37,549 nt of DNA from Opitutia bacterium (GTDB lineage Bacteria > Verrucomicrobiota > Verrucomicrobiia > Opitutales > Seribacteraceae), in contig PBLJ01000074.1 of NCBI GenBank assembly GCA_002721705.1, positions 1-37,549 of the forward strand, in the 5' to 3' direction. The position numbers and the translations under genes are program-made. Shown here piece after piece: positions 26,358-33,915 of this stretch. The notes under the pieces are model-generated. The model saw only the letters and a program-made list of their open reading frames with translations. It searched no databases and was not told the DNA's origin. Position 1 is the stretch's first letter. The number at the start of each line of letters is the position of its first letter.

Positions 26358-27863
26358 ATGCTCGCTATTCTCACCGTAGTCATCAGTTACCTCGGAGCTT
26401 TCGTGGTAGCCTGCACTCCGCCTTCCCGCTGGCGGGAGATTCGTTGGGTAGCCTTGATCACAACGATTCTCGGGCTAGCCACAGCCGTTTGCTGCGCCAC
26501 GCGCAGGGATGCTGCCGACGGTGGATTCCAGGACGTTTTGCGGTATGATTGGATACCATCGATCGGCGCCAGTTTTCACTTTGGCGTCGACGGCATCAGT
26601 TTGCCCTTGATCTTGGTGACGGGGATCGTGGCGGTTTGCGCGGTCTTGACGTCATGGCGGATGGAGACTCGGGCGAATGAGTTCTACGCCTATATCCTAG
26701 CCCTCATCGGTGGAGTGTACGGTACCTTCCTCTCGATGGACTTGTTCCTCCTCTTCGTCTTTTACGAAATCGCAATCATACCGAAATATTTCATCATAGC
26801 GATTTGGGGCAGTGGCCGAAAGGGATATGCCGCGATGAAGCTGGCTCTCTATTCGTTTGGCGGCAGCGCCCTCGTATTGTTCGGAATCCTCGCCGTATAT
26901 TTCGCGTCCGGCTTGGAAACCTTCGACATGGTCAGGCTCATGAACGAAGGTGACTTTTCCCCGGAATTCCAAGTCGTTTTCTTTGCTGTCACCTTCATCG
27001 GTTTTGCCGTGCTCGCAGGTATGTGGCCTTTTCACACTTGGGCTCCCACCGGCCATGCCGCGGCTCCTGTGGCCGCCTCCATGTTGCTCGCTGGCGTGGT
27101 TATGAAACTGGGCGCCTACGGGTGTTTGCGCGTAGCCATCGGCCTCTTTCCCTGGGGCGCTTACTATTGGGCTCCCACGATTGCCTGGTTGGCCGTCATC
27201 AACATTGTCTACGGCGCGTTGGTCGCCCTCAATCAAAAGGATTTCAAATACGTCATTGGTTATTCCAGCGTTAGTCACATGGGCTTCGTTTTGCTGGGAT
27301 TGGCCACCCTCAACCTGGAAGGCTTCGACGGCGCCGTGCTGCAGATGTTTTCTCATGGAGTCCTGGGGGCGGCGCTCTTCGCCTTGGTCGGTGGCGTGAT
27401 CTACGTTCGTACCCATACTCGGAAACTGGATCATTTCCATCGCTTGATCGACCGTATGCCCGGGGTGACGTGGGTTTTCGTGGTGACCGGCCTGGCGTCG
27501 ATGGGCTTGCCCGGATTCAGTGGGTTCATTGCCGAACTATACGCTCTCATCGGGGTATGGAAGGCGGAACACTTGGGGGCTCCCATCCTGTTGCTTGCAG
27601 GCTTGGGCATCCTCTTGGCCTTTGGTTACGTTTTGGTGAAGACGCACGAGGCCTTTTTCCGAAAATCGGAAAACACCGAGGAGAACGACCCACCCACTTC
27701 GTACGAGCCCATGACCTGCGCCGAGAAAACGGCTTGCGGTATCCTCTTGGGGTGTTCCTTGGTCGTTGGCCTGTATCCCGACATCCTGACGCAATGGATC
27801 GAGCCGAGCTTGGAACCGATCCTTGAAAACATCGGGAAGGAGGTCCTTCGATGGACTACCTGA
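26358..27863 (+). CDS. Complex I NuoM-like antiporter subunit, copy 2 (TM7 lysine missing)
   Basis: A 501-residue second NuoM paralogue. The family features are Glu137 in VFYEIAIIPKYFII (TM5), Lys250 in GVVMKLGAYGCLRV (TM8) and Glu393 in SGFIAELYAL (TM12). In TM7, where NuoM normally reads like AIKVPMVPLHGW, this protein has AVLAGMWPFHTW, so the pump lysine is replaced by Leu219. An extra lysine (Lys143) lies next to the TM5 glutamate (IIPKYF). Its C-terminus overlaps nuoN by 13 bases. Its position between nuoM and nuoN argues that it is built into the same complex. Confidence 0.92.
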   Translation: MLAILTVVISYLGAFVVACTPPSRWREIRWVALITTILGLATAVCCATRRDAADGGFQDVLRYDWIPSIGASFHFGVDGISLPLILVTGIVAVCAVLTSWRMETRANEFYAYILALIGGVYGTFLSMDLFLLFVFYEIAIIPKYFIIAIWGSGRKGYAAMKLALYSFGGSALVLFGILAVYFASGLETFDMVRLMNEGDFSPEFQVVFFAVTFIGFAVLAGMWPFHTWAPTGHAAAPVAASMLLAGVVMKLGAYGCLRVAIGLFPWGAYYWAPTIAWLAVINIVYGALVALNQKDFKYVIGYSSVSHMGFVLLGLATLNLEGFDGAVLQMFSHGVLGAALFALVGGVIYVRTHTRKLDHFHRLIDRMPGVTWVFVVTGLASMGLPGFSGFIAELYALIGVWKAEHLGAPILLLAGLGILLAFGYVLVKTHEAFFRKSENTEENDPPTSYEPMTCAEKTACGILLGCSLVVGLYPDILTQWIEPSLEPILENIGKEVLRWTT

Positions 27864-29344
27864 CCTTGCTGGAGGCAACCTTGCCCGACCTCATCGTGGT
27901 GGTCGCCTTGTTCGCTGCCTTGGGAGTTGACTATGGTTTGTGTCAGGGGAAGTCCCCGCATGAACGTGGACGCATAGCCGGGGAGGTTTCGAGCATCGGT
28001 CTCCTCTTGGCTCTATGTTGTCTGGCCTTCCAATGGATGCAGGGTAGCGTTTTTGAGATTGCGGAGGGGCAGTTGAATCTGGATGCCACGGGCTTGGCGG
28101 CCAAGGCGATTGTCTACGGCCTGACTTTGGCAGTGATTCGGTTTGCGACCCGGCATTGCCCCACCACGCATGCCAGCGAATACCATGCCCTGATTCTTTT
28201 GTCCGCTCTCGGTATGGGTTTTCTGGCGACTACGGAAAACCTATTGCTGGCCTTCGTGGCTTTGGAACTCGTCAGTTTGAGCCTTTATGCATTGGTCGCA
28301 TTCAAGACTTCATCTCCGCAATCCGCAGAGGCCGGGCTGAAGTACTTTGCCTTTGGCGGAGTGGCTTCTGCCTTTTTCGTCTTTGGCGTAAGTTATCTCT
28401 ATGGAGCCACTGGTTCCTTGGATATCGGAACATGGAGTGACTGGAGCGATCGTTCCACCTTGTTCGCCCTTGGCCTCGTCTTCGTATTGGTTGGGTTGGG
28501 CTTCAAGGTGGCGGTGGTGCCGTTTCATCTTTGGGCGCCCGACGTTTACCAATCCGCTCCCACACCGGTTGCCGCTTGGGTGGCTTCCGGGTCCAAGGTC
28601 GCCAGCGTCTTCTTTCTCGTTAAGCTGATTGCCGCCCTGCCGCCGGGTCCCGAAACTGCCACCATGATCTTCGCTCCTCTCGCCACGGCAGCGATTTTCA
28701 GCATGTTGATCGGTAACCTTGGCGCTCTTCGCCAAAGCAACCTGAAGAGGTTGTTGGCTTATGCCAGCATAGCCAATGGAGGGTATCTTTTGATCGGTCT
28801 TCTTGCAGGTTCACCGGATGGTTACGCGGCCTCTATCTTCTACGTCGTGGTCTATGCCTTGGCGAACGTGGGAGCCTTTGGGGTCATCGGTTTACTGTCT
28901 GACCGCATGAAGGGAGACGGGCGACTGGAAGACTTCAGCGGCAGCTGGCGCCGGCATCCCGGGCTCAGTTTCGCTTTCCTGCTGTTCCTTCTCTCCTCCG
29001 CCGGCATCCCTCCCTTGGCCGGCTTCGTGGGGAAATACTATTTGTTTTACTCCGCGTTCGATCAGGTCGAGATGAGCTACGTTCTCGGAGAACTATTGAG
29101 CGGTCGCAATGGTTGGCTGGTCTTTCTCGTTTGCCTGGCCTTGGTCATGAGCGTGATTTCCCTCTATTATTACGTTTTAGCTCTCAAGGCTTTTCTGGTG
29201 AGTGAAGACGAGTCACCGCACCTGGATGACGACGAGGGTATAAGCCCGGGCATTAAGCTATGCGTTTTCGCTTTGGCCTTGTTGGTACTGATTCTCGGGG
29301 TTTATCCGGGACCCTTCATGGCATTTCTTCAAGCGGCTTTTTAA
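27851..29344 (+). CDS. nuoN: Complex I subunit N
   Basis: A 497-residue antiporter-like subunit proximal to the NuoA/J/K module. Charged residues are conserved: Glu in AFVALELVSLSLYALVAF (TM5), Lys in GLGFKVAVVPFHLWAPDVYQSAPTPVAA (TM7), further lysines in SGSKVASVFFLVK (TM8) and Lys in GFVGKYYLFY (TM12). A strong Shine-Dalgarno (GAAGGAGGTCC) lies just before the ATG, inside the end of nuoM copy 2. It is the last gene of the operon. No clear terminator follows; the next gene, aceE, starts 320 bases later. Confidence 0.94.
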   Translation: MDYLTLLEATLPDLIVVVALFAALGVDYGLCQGKSPHERGRIAGEVSSIGLLLALCCLAFQWMQGSVFEIAEGQLNLDATGLAAKAIVYGLTLAVIRFATRHCPTTHASEYHALILLSALGMGFLATTENLLLAFVALELVSLSLYALVAFKTSSPQSAEAGLKYFAFGGVASAFFVFGVSYLYGATGSLDIGTWSDWSDRSTLFALGLVFVLVGLGFKVAVVPFHLWAPDVYQSAPTPVAAWVASGSKVASVFFLVKLIAALPPGPETATMIFAPLATAAIFSMLIGNLGALRQSNLKRLLAYASIANGGYLLIGLLAGSPDGYAASIFYVVVYALANVGAFGVIGLLSDRMKGDGRLEDFSGSWRRHPGLSFAFLLFLLSSAGIPPLAGFVGKYYLFYSAFDQVEMSYVLGELLSGRNGWLVFLVCLALVMSVISLYYYVLALKAFLVSEDESPHLDDDEGISPGIKLCVFALALLVLILGVYPGPFMAFLQAAF

Positions 29345-29509
29345 GGCACCGAGACAGGCGAGGCTTCCTGAGGGATGGAGTCCCGCGGTGGGCCGAGATC
29401 TTTTTCGGGAGCGCCTTCTCCACCCTCCACCGGCTGGCTTCTGGCACTTCTTGTAACGCTTGCAAGATCTTCCTTTCGAGGAACCCCCAAGGGATTTCCT
29501 GGTATTTCC

Positions 29510-29526
29510 CGATCACCCAGTGATCG
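29510..29526. promoter_or_regulatory. Palindromic operator-like site
   Basis: CGATCAC-CCA-GTGATCG is a perfect 7-bp inverted repeat with no T-run on either side, so it looks more like a regulator-binding site than a terminator. It lies about 140 bases upstream of aceE. Confidence 0.3.
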
Positions 29527-29550
29527 ATGGTGTGATTGCCTTTAAGGCTT

Positions 29551-29617
29551 GTCACCTCATGACCTGAGTTAATACTATGAGCCGTCGTTTTCCTCGGTTA
29601 ATACCTAGGTGTCACCT
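29551..29617 (+). repeat. Nested direct repeats upstream of aceE
   Basis: GTCACCT occurs at 29551-29557 and 29611-29617 (60-base spacing). Between them GTTAATAC occurs at 29568-29575 and 29597-29604 (29-base spacing). The whole block ends 48 bases before the aceE ATG, where promoter elements or regulator sites are expected. Confidence 0.45.
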
Positions 29618-29664
29618 TTCCCTTTTTGATACACTTCATTTAAGCTAACCAAAGTGCAATTTTG

Positions 29665-32319
29665 ATGTTGGAAGAAACAGATGCAGAGGAAACGCAGGAA
29701 TGGATCGAATCCCTTTCTGCGGTCATTGCCAGGCAAGGTACCGACCGAGCCCGATTTCTCCTTGAGAGAGTCATGGACCAAGCTCGTTTTGCTGGAGTGG
29801 ACATGCCGACCGGCGTAACCACCAATTACGTCAACACCATACCGCCCTCACAGGAACCTCCATACCCGGGCGATTCCACTATTGAGCGCCGGATTCGATC
29901 AGTCATTCGCTGGAATGCGATCATGATGGTTTTACGAGCTTCCAACAAGGATTTGGAGTTGGGCGGTCACATGGCTTCCTATCAGTCTTCAGCAACCTTT
30001 TACGAGGTTTGCTTCAATCATTTCTTTCGAGCTTCTGAAGATGGGTCATCGTGTGACCTTATCTACTACCAAGGTCATATCTCTCCTGGAATCTATTCCA
30101 GGGCCTTCGTTGAAGGTCGCCTGACCGAGGAGCATTTGGACAACTTTCGCCAAGAGGTCGATGGCAACGGGCTTTCCTCTTATCCTCATCCCAAGCTGAT
30201 GCCTGATTTCTGGCAGTTTCCCACCGTTTCCATGGGTCTTGCCCCGATTTCCTCTATCTACCAGGCTCGCTTCCTGCGCTACCTCGCAAACCGCGATCTC
30301 AAGGATACCGCCGAACAGCGTGTTTTTTGCTTTGTCGGCGACGGTGAGATGGATGAGCCCGAATCCAAGGGAGGCCTTGCTTTTGCCGCTCGCGAGAAAC
30401 TCGACAACCTCTGCTTCTTGGTGAATTGCAACCTCCAGCGACTGGATGGGCCCGTCATGGGCAACGGCAAGATCATTCAGGAATTGGAAGGCCTATATCG
30501 AGGAGCAGGTTGGCAGGTGATCAAGGTGATCTGGGGAAATAATTGGGACAAACTTTTGGCCAAGGACAAGTCGGGTAAGTTGCTCCAGTTGATGAACGAG
30601 ACTTTGGATGGGGATTACCAGACCTTTAAATCCAAGGACGGCGCTTACGTGAGAAAGAATTTTTTCGGAAAATATCCCGAAACCGCCGCTCTTGTCGCTG
30701 ATATGACCGACGAGGAAATCTTCGCTTTGCGTCGTGGTGGCCACGAAGTCTCCAAAATTTACGCCGCTTTCAAGAAAGCGGAGGAAACAAAGGATCGCCC
30801 CACGGTGATTTTGGCCAAGACGGTCAAGGGATTCGCCATGGGCGATGCCGCCGAAGGGAAGAACGTGGCCCATCAGGTCAAAAAAATGGATGCCGCCTCC
30901 GTTCGCCATCTGCGGGATCGCCTGCGCCTCACGAATTTGGTGCCCGAGGAAGATTTGTCGAAATTGCCTTATCTTACTTTGGAAGAAGGCTCTCCCGAGC
31001 ATGAATATCTCCATGCCAGGCGAAAGGAGCTCGGTGGGTATATGCCGACTCGCAACTCGCGGTTCAGCGGCGAATTGGAAATTCCCCAATTGGAGGCATT
31101 CGATTCTCTTCTTGGTGAGCAAAAGCGTGAAATTTCCTCTACCTTGGCCTTTGTGCGAGCGTTGAACCTCCTACTAAAGGACGAGCATTTGGGTGATCGT
31201 ATCGTTCCCATCGTGGCTGACGAGGCCCGTACCTTTGGCATGGAGGGTCTCTTTCGCCAAATCGGCATTTACAACCCAAGTGGCCAAAACTACGTCCCGC
31301 AAGACAAGGATGCGGTTTCCTACTACAAGGAGGACAGTACCGGGCAAGTGCTTCAGGAAGGCATCAATGAAATGGGGGCAATGGCATCCTGGGTTGCGGC
31401 TGCTACCAGTTACAGCACAAACGACCTCCCCATGATTCCCTTTTACATCTATTATTCCATGTTCGGCTTTCAGCGAGTGGGTGACATGGCATGGTTGGCT
31501 GGAGACCAGCAGTCGCGAGGCTTTCTGCTGGGCGCCACTGCCGGTCGGACAACCCTCAACGGCGAAGGCCTCCAGCACGAGGATGGTCACAGTCACGTCT
31601 TGGCTTCCACTGTCCCCAACTGCGTATCCTACGACCCCACCTTCGCTTACGAGGTGGCTGTCATTCTTCAGGATGGCCTCCGTCGGATGTATGGTCCGGA
31701 TCAGGAGAACGTCTACTATTACGTCACCTTGATGAACGAAAGCTATCACCAACCTGCCATGCCAGAGGGCGTGGAGGATGGTATTCGTCGGGGTATTTAC
31801 AAGTTGCTAAGCGTTGAGGGCGACAAGGCCAAGATTCAGTTACTTGGATCGGGAACCATTCTCAATGAAGTGATCAAGGCCTCTGCCATCTTGAGCGAGG
31901 ACCATGGTATTGCCTCCGACGTGTTCAGCGTTACTTCGTTCAACGAGTTGGCCCGCGACGGCCAGTCCGTCGCCCGACACAACATGCTTCACCCCGAAGG
32001 CGATCCGCAGGTTCCTTACCTTGCCGAAGTCCTGTCGGACGATCCCACCATTGCCTCGACGGATTACATCAAGAACCACGCCGAACAAATTCGGGCGTAT
32101 CTTCCCGGCTCCTCCTACAAGGTGCTGGGTACCGACGGGTTTGGGCGTTCCGACAGCCGCGAGAACCTTCGGCGCCATTTCGAGGTGAACGCAGGCTACG
32201 TGGTGGTGGCTGCCTTGCACGAACTCTCCAAGCAGGGAGTGGTCGAAAAAGGCGAGGTGGCCAAGGCGATCGATAGGTTCGCTATCGACGCAGACAAAGA
32301 AAACCCGCTTCACGCATAG
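29665..32319 (+). CDS. aceE: Pyruvate dehydrogenase E1, homodimeric type
   Basis: It decarboxylates pyruvate with thiamine diphosphate and passes the acetyl group to the E2 lipoyl arm. The 884-residue single chain is the E. coli-like homodimeric E1: NYVNTIPPSQEPPYPGD, SNKDLELGGHMASYQSSATF, and the TPP/Mg motif FVGDGEMDEPESKG with Asn in LVNCNLQRLDGP. The C-terminal half has IVADEARTFGMEGLFRQIGIY, LNGEGLQHEDGHSH and LGTDGFGRSDSRENLRRHFEV. ATG 29665 follows a TTG at 29662 with no Shine-Dalgarno. aceF follows after 12 bases. No pdhR-like regulator gene is adjacent. Confidence 0.97.
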   Translation: MLEETDAEETQEWIESLSAVIARQGTDRARFLLERVMDQARFAGVDMPTGVTTNYVNTIPPSQEPPYPGDSTIERRIRSVIRWNAIMMVLRASNKDLELGGHMASYQSSATFYEVCFNHFFRASEDGSSCDLIYYQGHISPGIYSRAFVEGRLTEEHLDNFRQEVDGNGLSSYPHPKLMPDFWQFPTVSMGLAPISSIYQARFLRYLANRDLKDTAEQRVFCFVGDGEMDEPESKGGLAFAAREKLDNLCFLVNCNLQRLDGPVMGNGKIIQELEGLYRGAGWQVIKVIWGNNWDKLLAKDKSGKLLQLMNETLDGDYQTFKSKDGAYVRKNFFGKYPETAALVADMTDEEIFALRRGGHEVSKIYAAFKKAEETKDRPTVILAKTVKGFAMGDAAEGKNVAHQVKKMDAASVRHLRDRLRLTNLVPEEDLSKLPYLTLEEGSPEHEYLHARRKELGGYMPTRNSRFSGELEIPQLEAFDSLLGEQKREISSTLAFVRALNLLLKDEHLGDRIVPIVADEARTFGMEGLFRQIGIYNPSGQNYVPQDKDAVSYYKEDSTGQVLQEGINEMGAMASWVAAATSYSTNDLPMIPFYIYYSMFGFQRVGDMAWLAGDQQSRGFLLGATAGRTTLNGEGLQHEDGHSHVLASTVPNCVSYDPTFAYEVAVILQDGLRRMYGPDQENVYYYVTLMNESYHQPAMPEGVEDGIRRGIYKLLSVEGDKAKIQLLGSGTILNEVIKASAILSEDHGIASDVFSVTSFNELARDGQSVARHNMLHPEGDPQVPYLAEVLSDDPTIASTDYIKNHAEQIRAYLPGSSYKVLGTDGFGRSDSRENLRRHFEVNAGYVVVAALHELSKQGVVEKGEVAKAIDRFAIDADKENPLHA

Positions 32320-32331
32320 CTTTCCAAGCCC

Positions 32332-33915
32332 ATGGCCAACGCAATCATTTTGCCAGACATTGGAGCCGACGAGGCCGAGGTCACCGAGATACTGGTTGCC
32401 GTTGGTGACACGATTGAAGAGGATACCCCTTTGCTTACCATTGAAGGCGACAAGGCGGCCATGGAAATCCCCTCTCCTCAAGCCGGAGTAGTCAGTGAAA
32501 TCAAGTTGAAAGTGGGGGATGTCGTCACCACGGGTTCCCTTGCTTTGTTGCTTGAAGGCGAATCGCCGGTTGCCGTGGAGGAGGAGGATGAATCTCGGGA
32601 GGAGCCTGCCGAGGCGACGGAAGTTGAAGCAAGCGCCCCGGTGGATAAGGAAATCCGTCTTCCCGACGTGGGGACGGACGAGGTCGAGGTGACCGAGGTG
32701 ATGGTTACGGTCGGCGACGTGATTGAAGCTGAGGCCCCCCTAATCGTGGTTGAGGGGGACAAGGCAGCCATGGAGATTCCTTCTCCCTTTGCCGGCTTGG
32801 TGAAGGAAGTCCAGGTAGCCGTCGGCGACTCGCTTTCCTCTGCTTCCCCGCTTTTGATTCTCGAGATCACCGAAGTCCCGGCGGAAAAGCCTGCAGAGGC
32901 CGAACTCGAAGAACCGGCGGCTCCCCCTCCCGCTCCCACCCCCACCACTGCGCCCGCTGCGGCTGCTGTGCAAGCAGAAGGTTTCGTGGAAAACCGCGAA
33001 TACGCCTATGCCTCTCCGGTGGTTCGTCGCTTGGCCAGGCAGTTCGGTGTCAATTTGGCCAAGGTGCAGGGCACCGGCCTCAAGAACCGCATCCGCAAGG
33101 AAGACGTCCGCAACTTCGTCAAGGATGCTCTACGTCGGCTGGAATCGGGTGGAGGCGGGCTCGACTTGCTACCTTGGCCCGACGTCGATTTCGAGAAATT
33201 CGGGGAGGTGGAGGAAAAACCCCTCACCAAAATACAGAAACTTACGGGAGCCAACTTGCACCGCAATTGGGTCAAGATACCCCATGTCACCCAATGGGAC
33301 GAGGCCGACGTCACCGACCTCGAGGCTTTGCGCAAGAAACGTAATGCGGAGGAGGCCCAAAAGGACTCGGGCATTAAGTATACCATTCTAGTATTCGTCA
33401 TGCAGGCCGTCGCCAAGGCTCTCCGCGCATTGCCCCCCATGAATTCCTCGCTTTCCTCTGACGAAAAGGGCCTCGTACTCAAGAAATACGTCGACCTTGG
33501 CATTGCCGTGGACACCCCCAACGGGCTCGTCGTACCGGTGGTGCGTGGCGTTGATGAAAAAAGCGCCGAGGAGCTGACCGCTGATCTTTTCTCCCTCTCG
33601 GCCAAGGCCCGCGAAGGAAAGCTCACCATGAACGACATGGCCGGTTCCACTTTCACCATATCGAGCCTCGGCGGCCTTGGCGGTACTGCTTTCACTCCCA
33701 TCGTCAACGCCCCCAACGTCGGGATCCTCGGGCTTTCCCGTTCCCAGACGAAACCGGTTTGGAATGGGGAAGACTTCGAACCTCGCCTGCTCTTGCCGCT
33801 TTCCCTTTCCTATGACCACCGCGTAATTGACGGCGCCGACGGGGTACGGTTTCTCAACTTCTTCAAGGAGGCCCTCGTGGAGGTGGCCGCGGAGGCGGCC
33901 AAGGCTAGCTCATGA
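32332..33915 (+). CDS. aceF: Dihydrolipoamide acetyltransferase (pyruvate dehydrogenase E2), two lipoyl domains
   Basis: The core of the pyruvate dehydrogenase complex, which transfers acetyl to CoA. In order, its 527 residues hold lipoyl domain 1 (lysine 41 in EGDKAAMEIPSP), a Glu-rich linker, lipoyl domain 2 (lysine 144 in an identical EGDKAAMEIPSP), and a Pro/Ala linker (about 185-220). Then come the E1/E3-binding domain (YASPVVRRLARQFGVNLAKV, about 226-263) and the catalytic domain ending in LSLSYDHRVIDGADG with the catalytic His. E. coli has three lipoyl domains; two is common elsewhere. The stop overlaps the lpdA ATG by 4 bases. Confidence 0.96.
   Translation: MANAIILPDIGADEAEVTEILVAVGDTIEEDTPLLTIEGDKAAMEIPSPQAGVVSEIKLKVGDVVTTGSLALLLEGESPVAVEEEDESREEPAEATEVEASAPVDKEIRLPDVGTDEVEVTEVMVTVGDVIEAEAPLIVVEGDKAAMEIPSPFAGLVKEVQVAVGDSLSSASPLLILEITEVPAEKPAEAELEEPAAPPPAPTPTTAPAAAAVQAEGFVENREYAYASPVVRRLARQFGVNLAKVQGTGLKNRIRKEDVRNFVKDALRRLESGGGGLDLLPWPDVDFEKFGEVEEKPLTKIQKLTGANLHRNWVKIPHVTQWDEADVTDLEALRKKRNAEEAQKDSGIKYTILVFVMQAVAKALRALPPMNSSLSSDEKGLVLKKYVDLGIAVDTPNGLVVPVVRGVDEKSAEELTADLFSLSAKAREGKLTMNDMAGSTFTISSLGGLGGTAFTPIVNAPNVGILGLSRSQTKPVWNGEDFEPRLLLPLSLSYDHRVIDGADGVRFLNFFKEALVEVAAEAAKASS

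Larger units (their letters stand above)
29345..29664. other. 320-base intergenic region between nuoN and aceE
   Basis: This is the longest gene-free stretch of the window and I see no convincing gene in it. It holds a 7-bp inverted repeat CGATCAC/GTGATCG (29510-29526, 3-base centre), two pairs of direct repeats at 29551-29617, and an A/T-richer final 100 bases where the aceE promoter should lie. A minus-strand open frame at 29316-29555 was considered and rejected. Confidence 0.7.

Noticed and set aside
29316..29555. 79-codon minus-strand open frame with GTG start
   Set aside because: The composition is almost protein-like, but it overlaps the 3' end of nuoN by 29 bases, has no Shine-Dalgarno, belongs to no known family and sits in the expected aceE regulatory region. 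Conservation in relatives would be needed to accept it.
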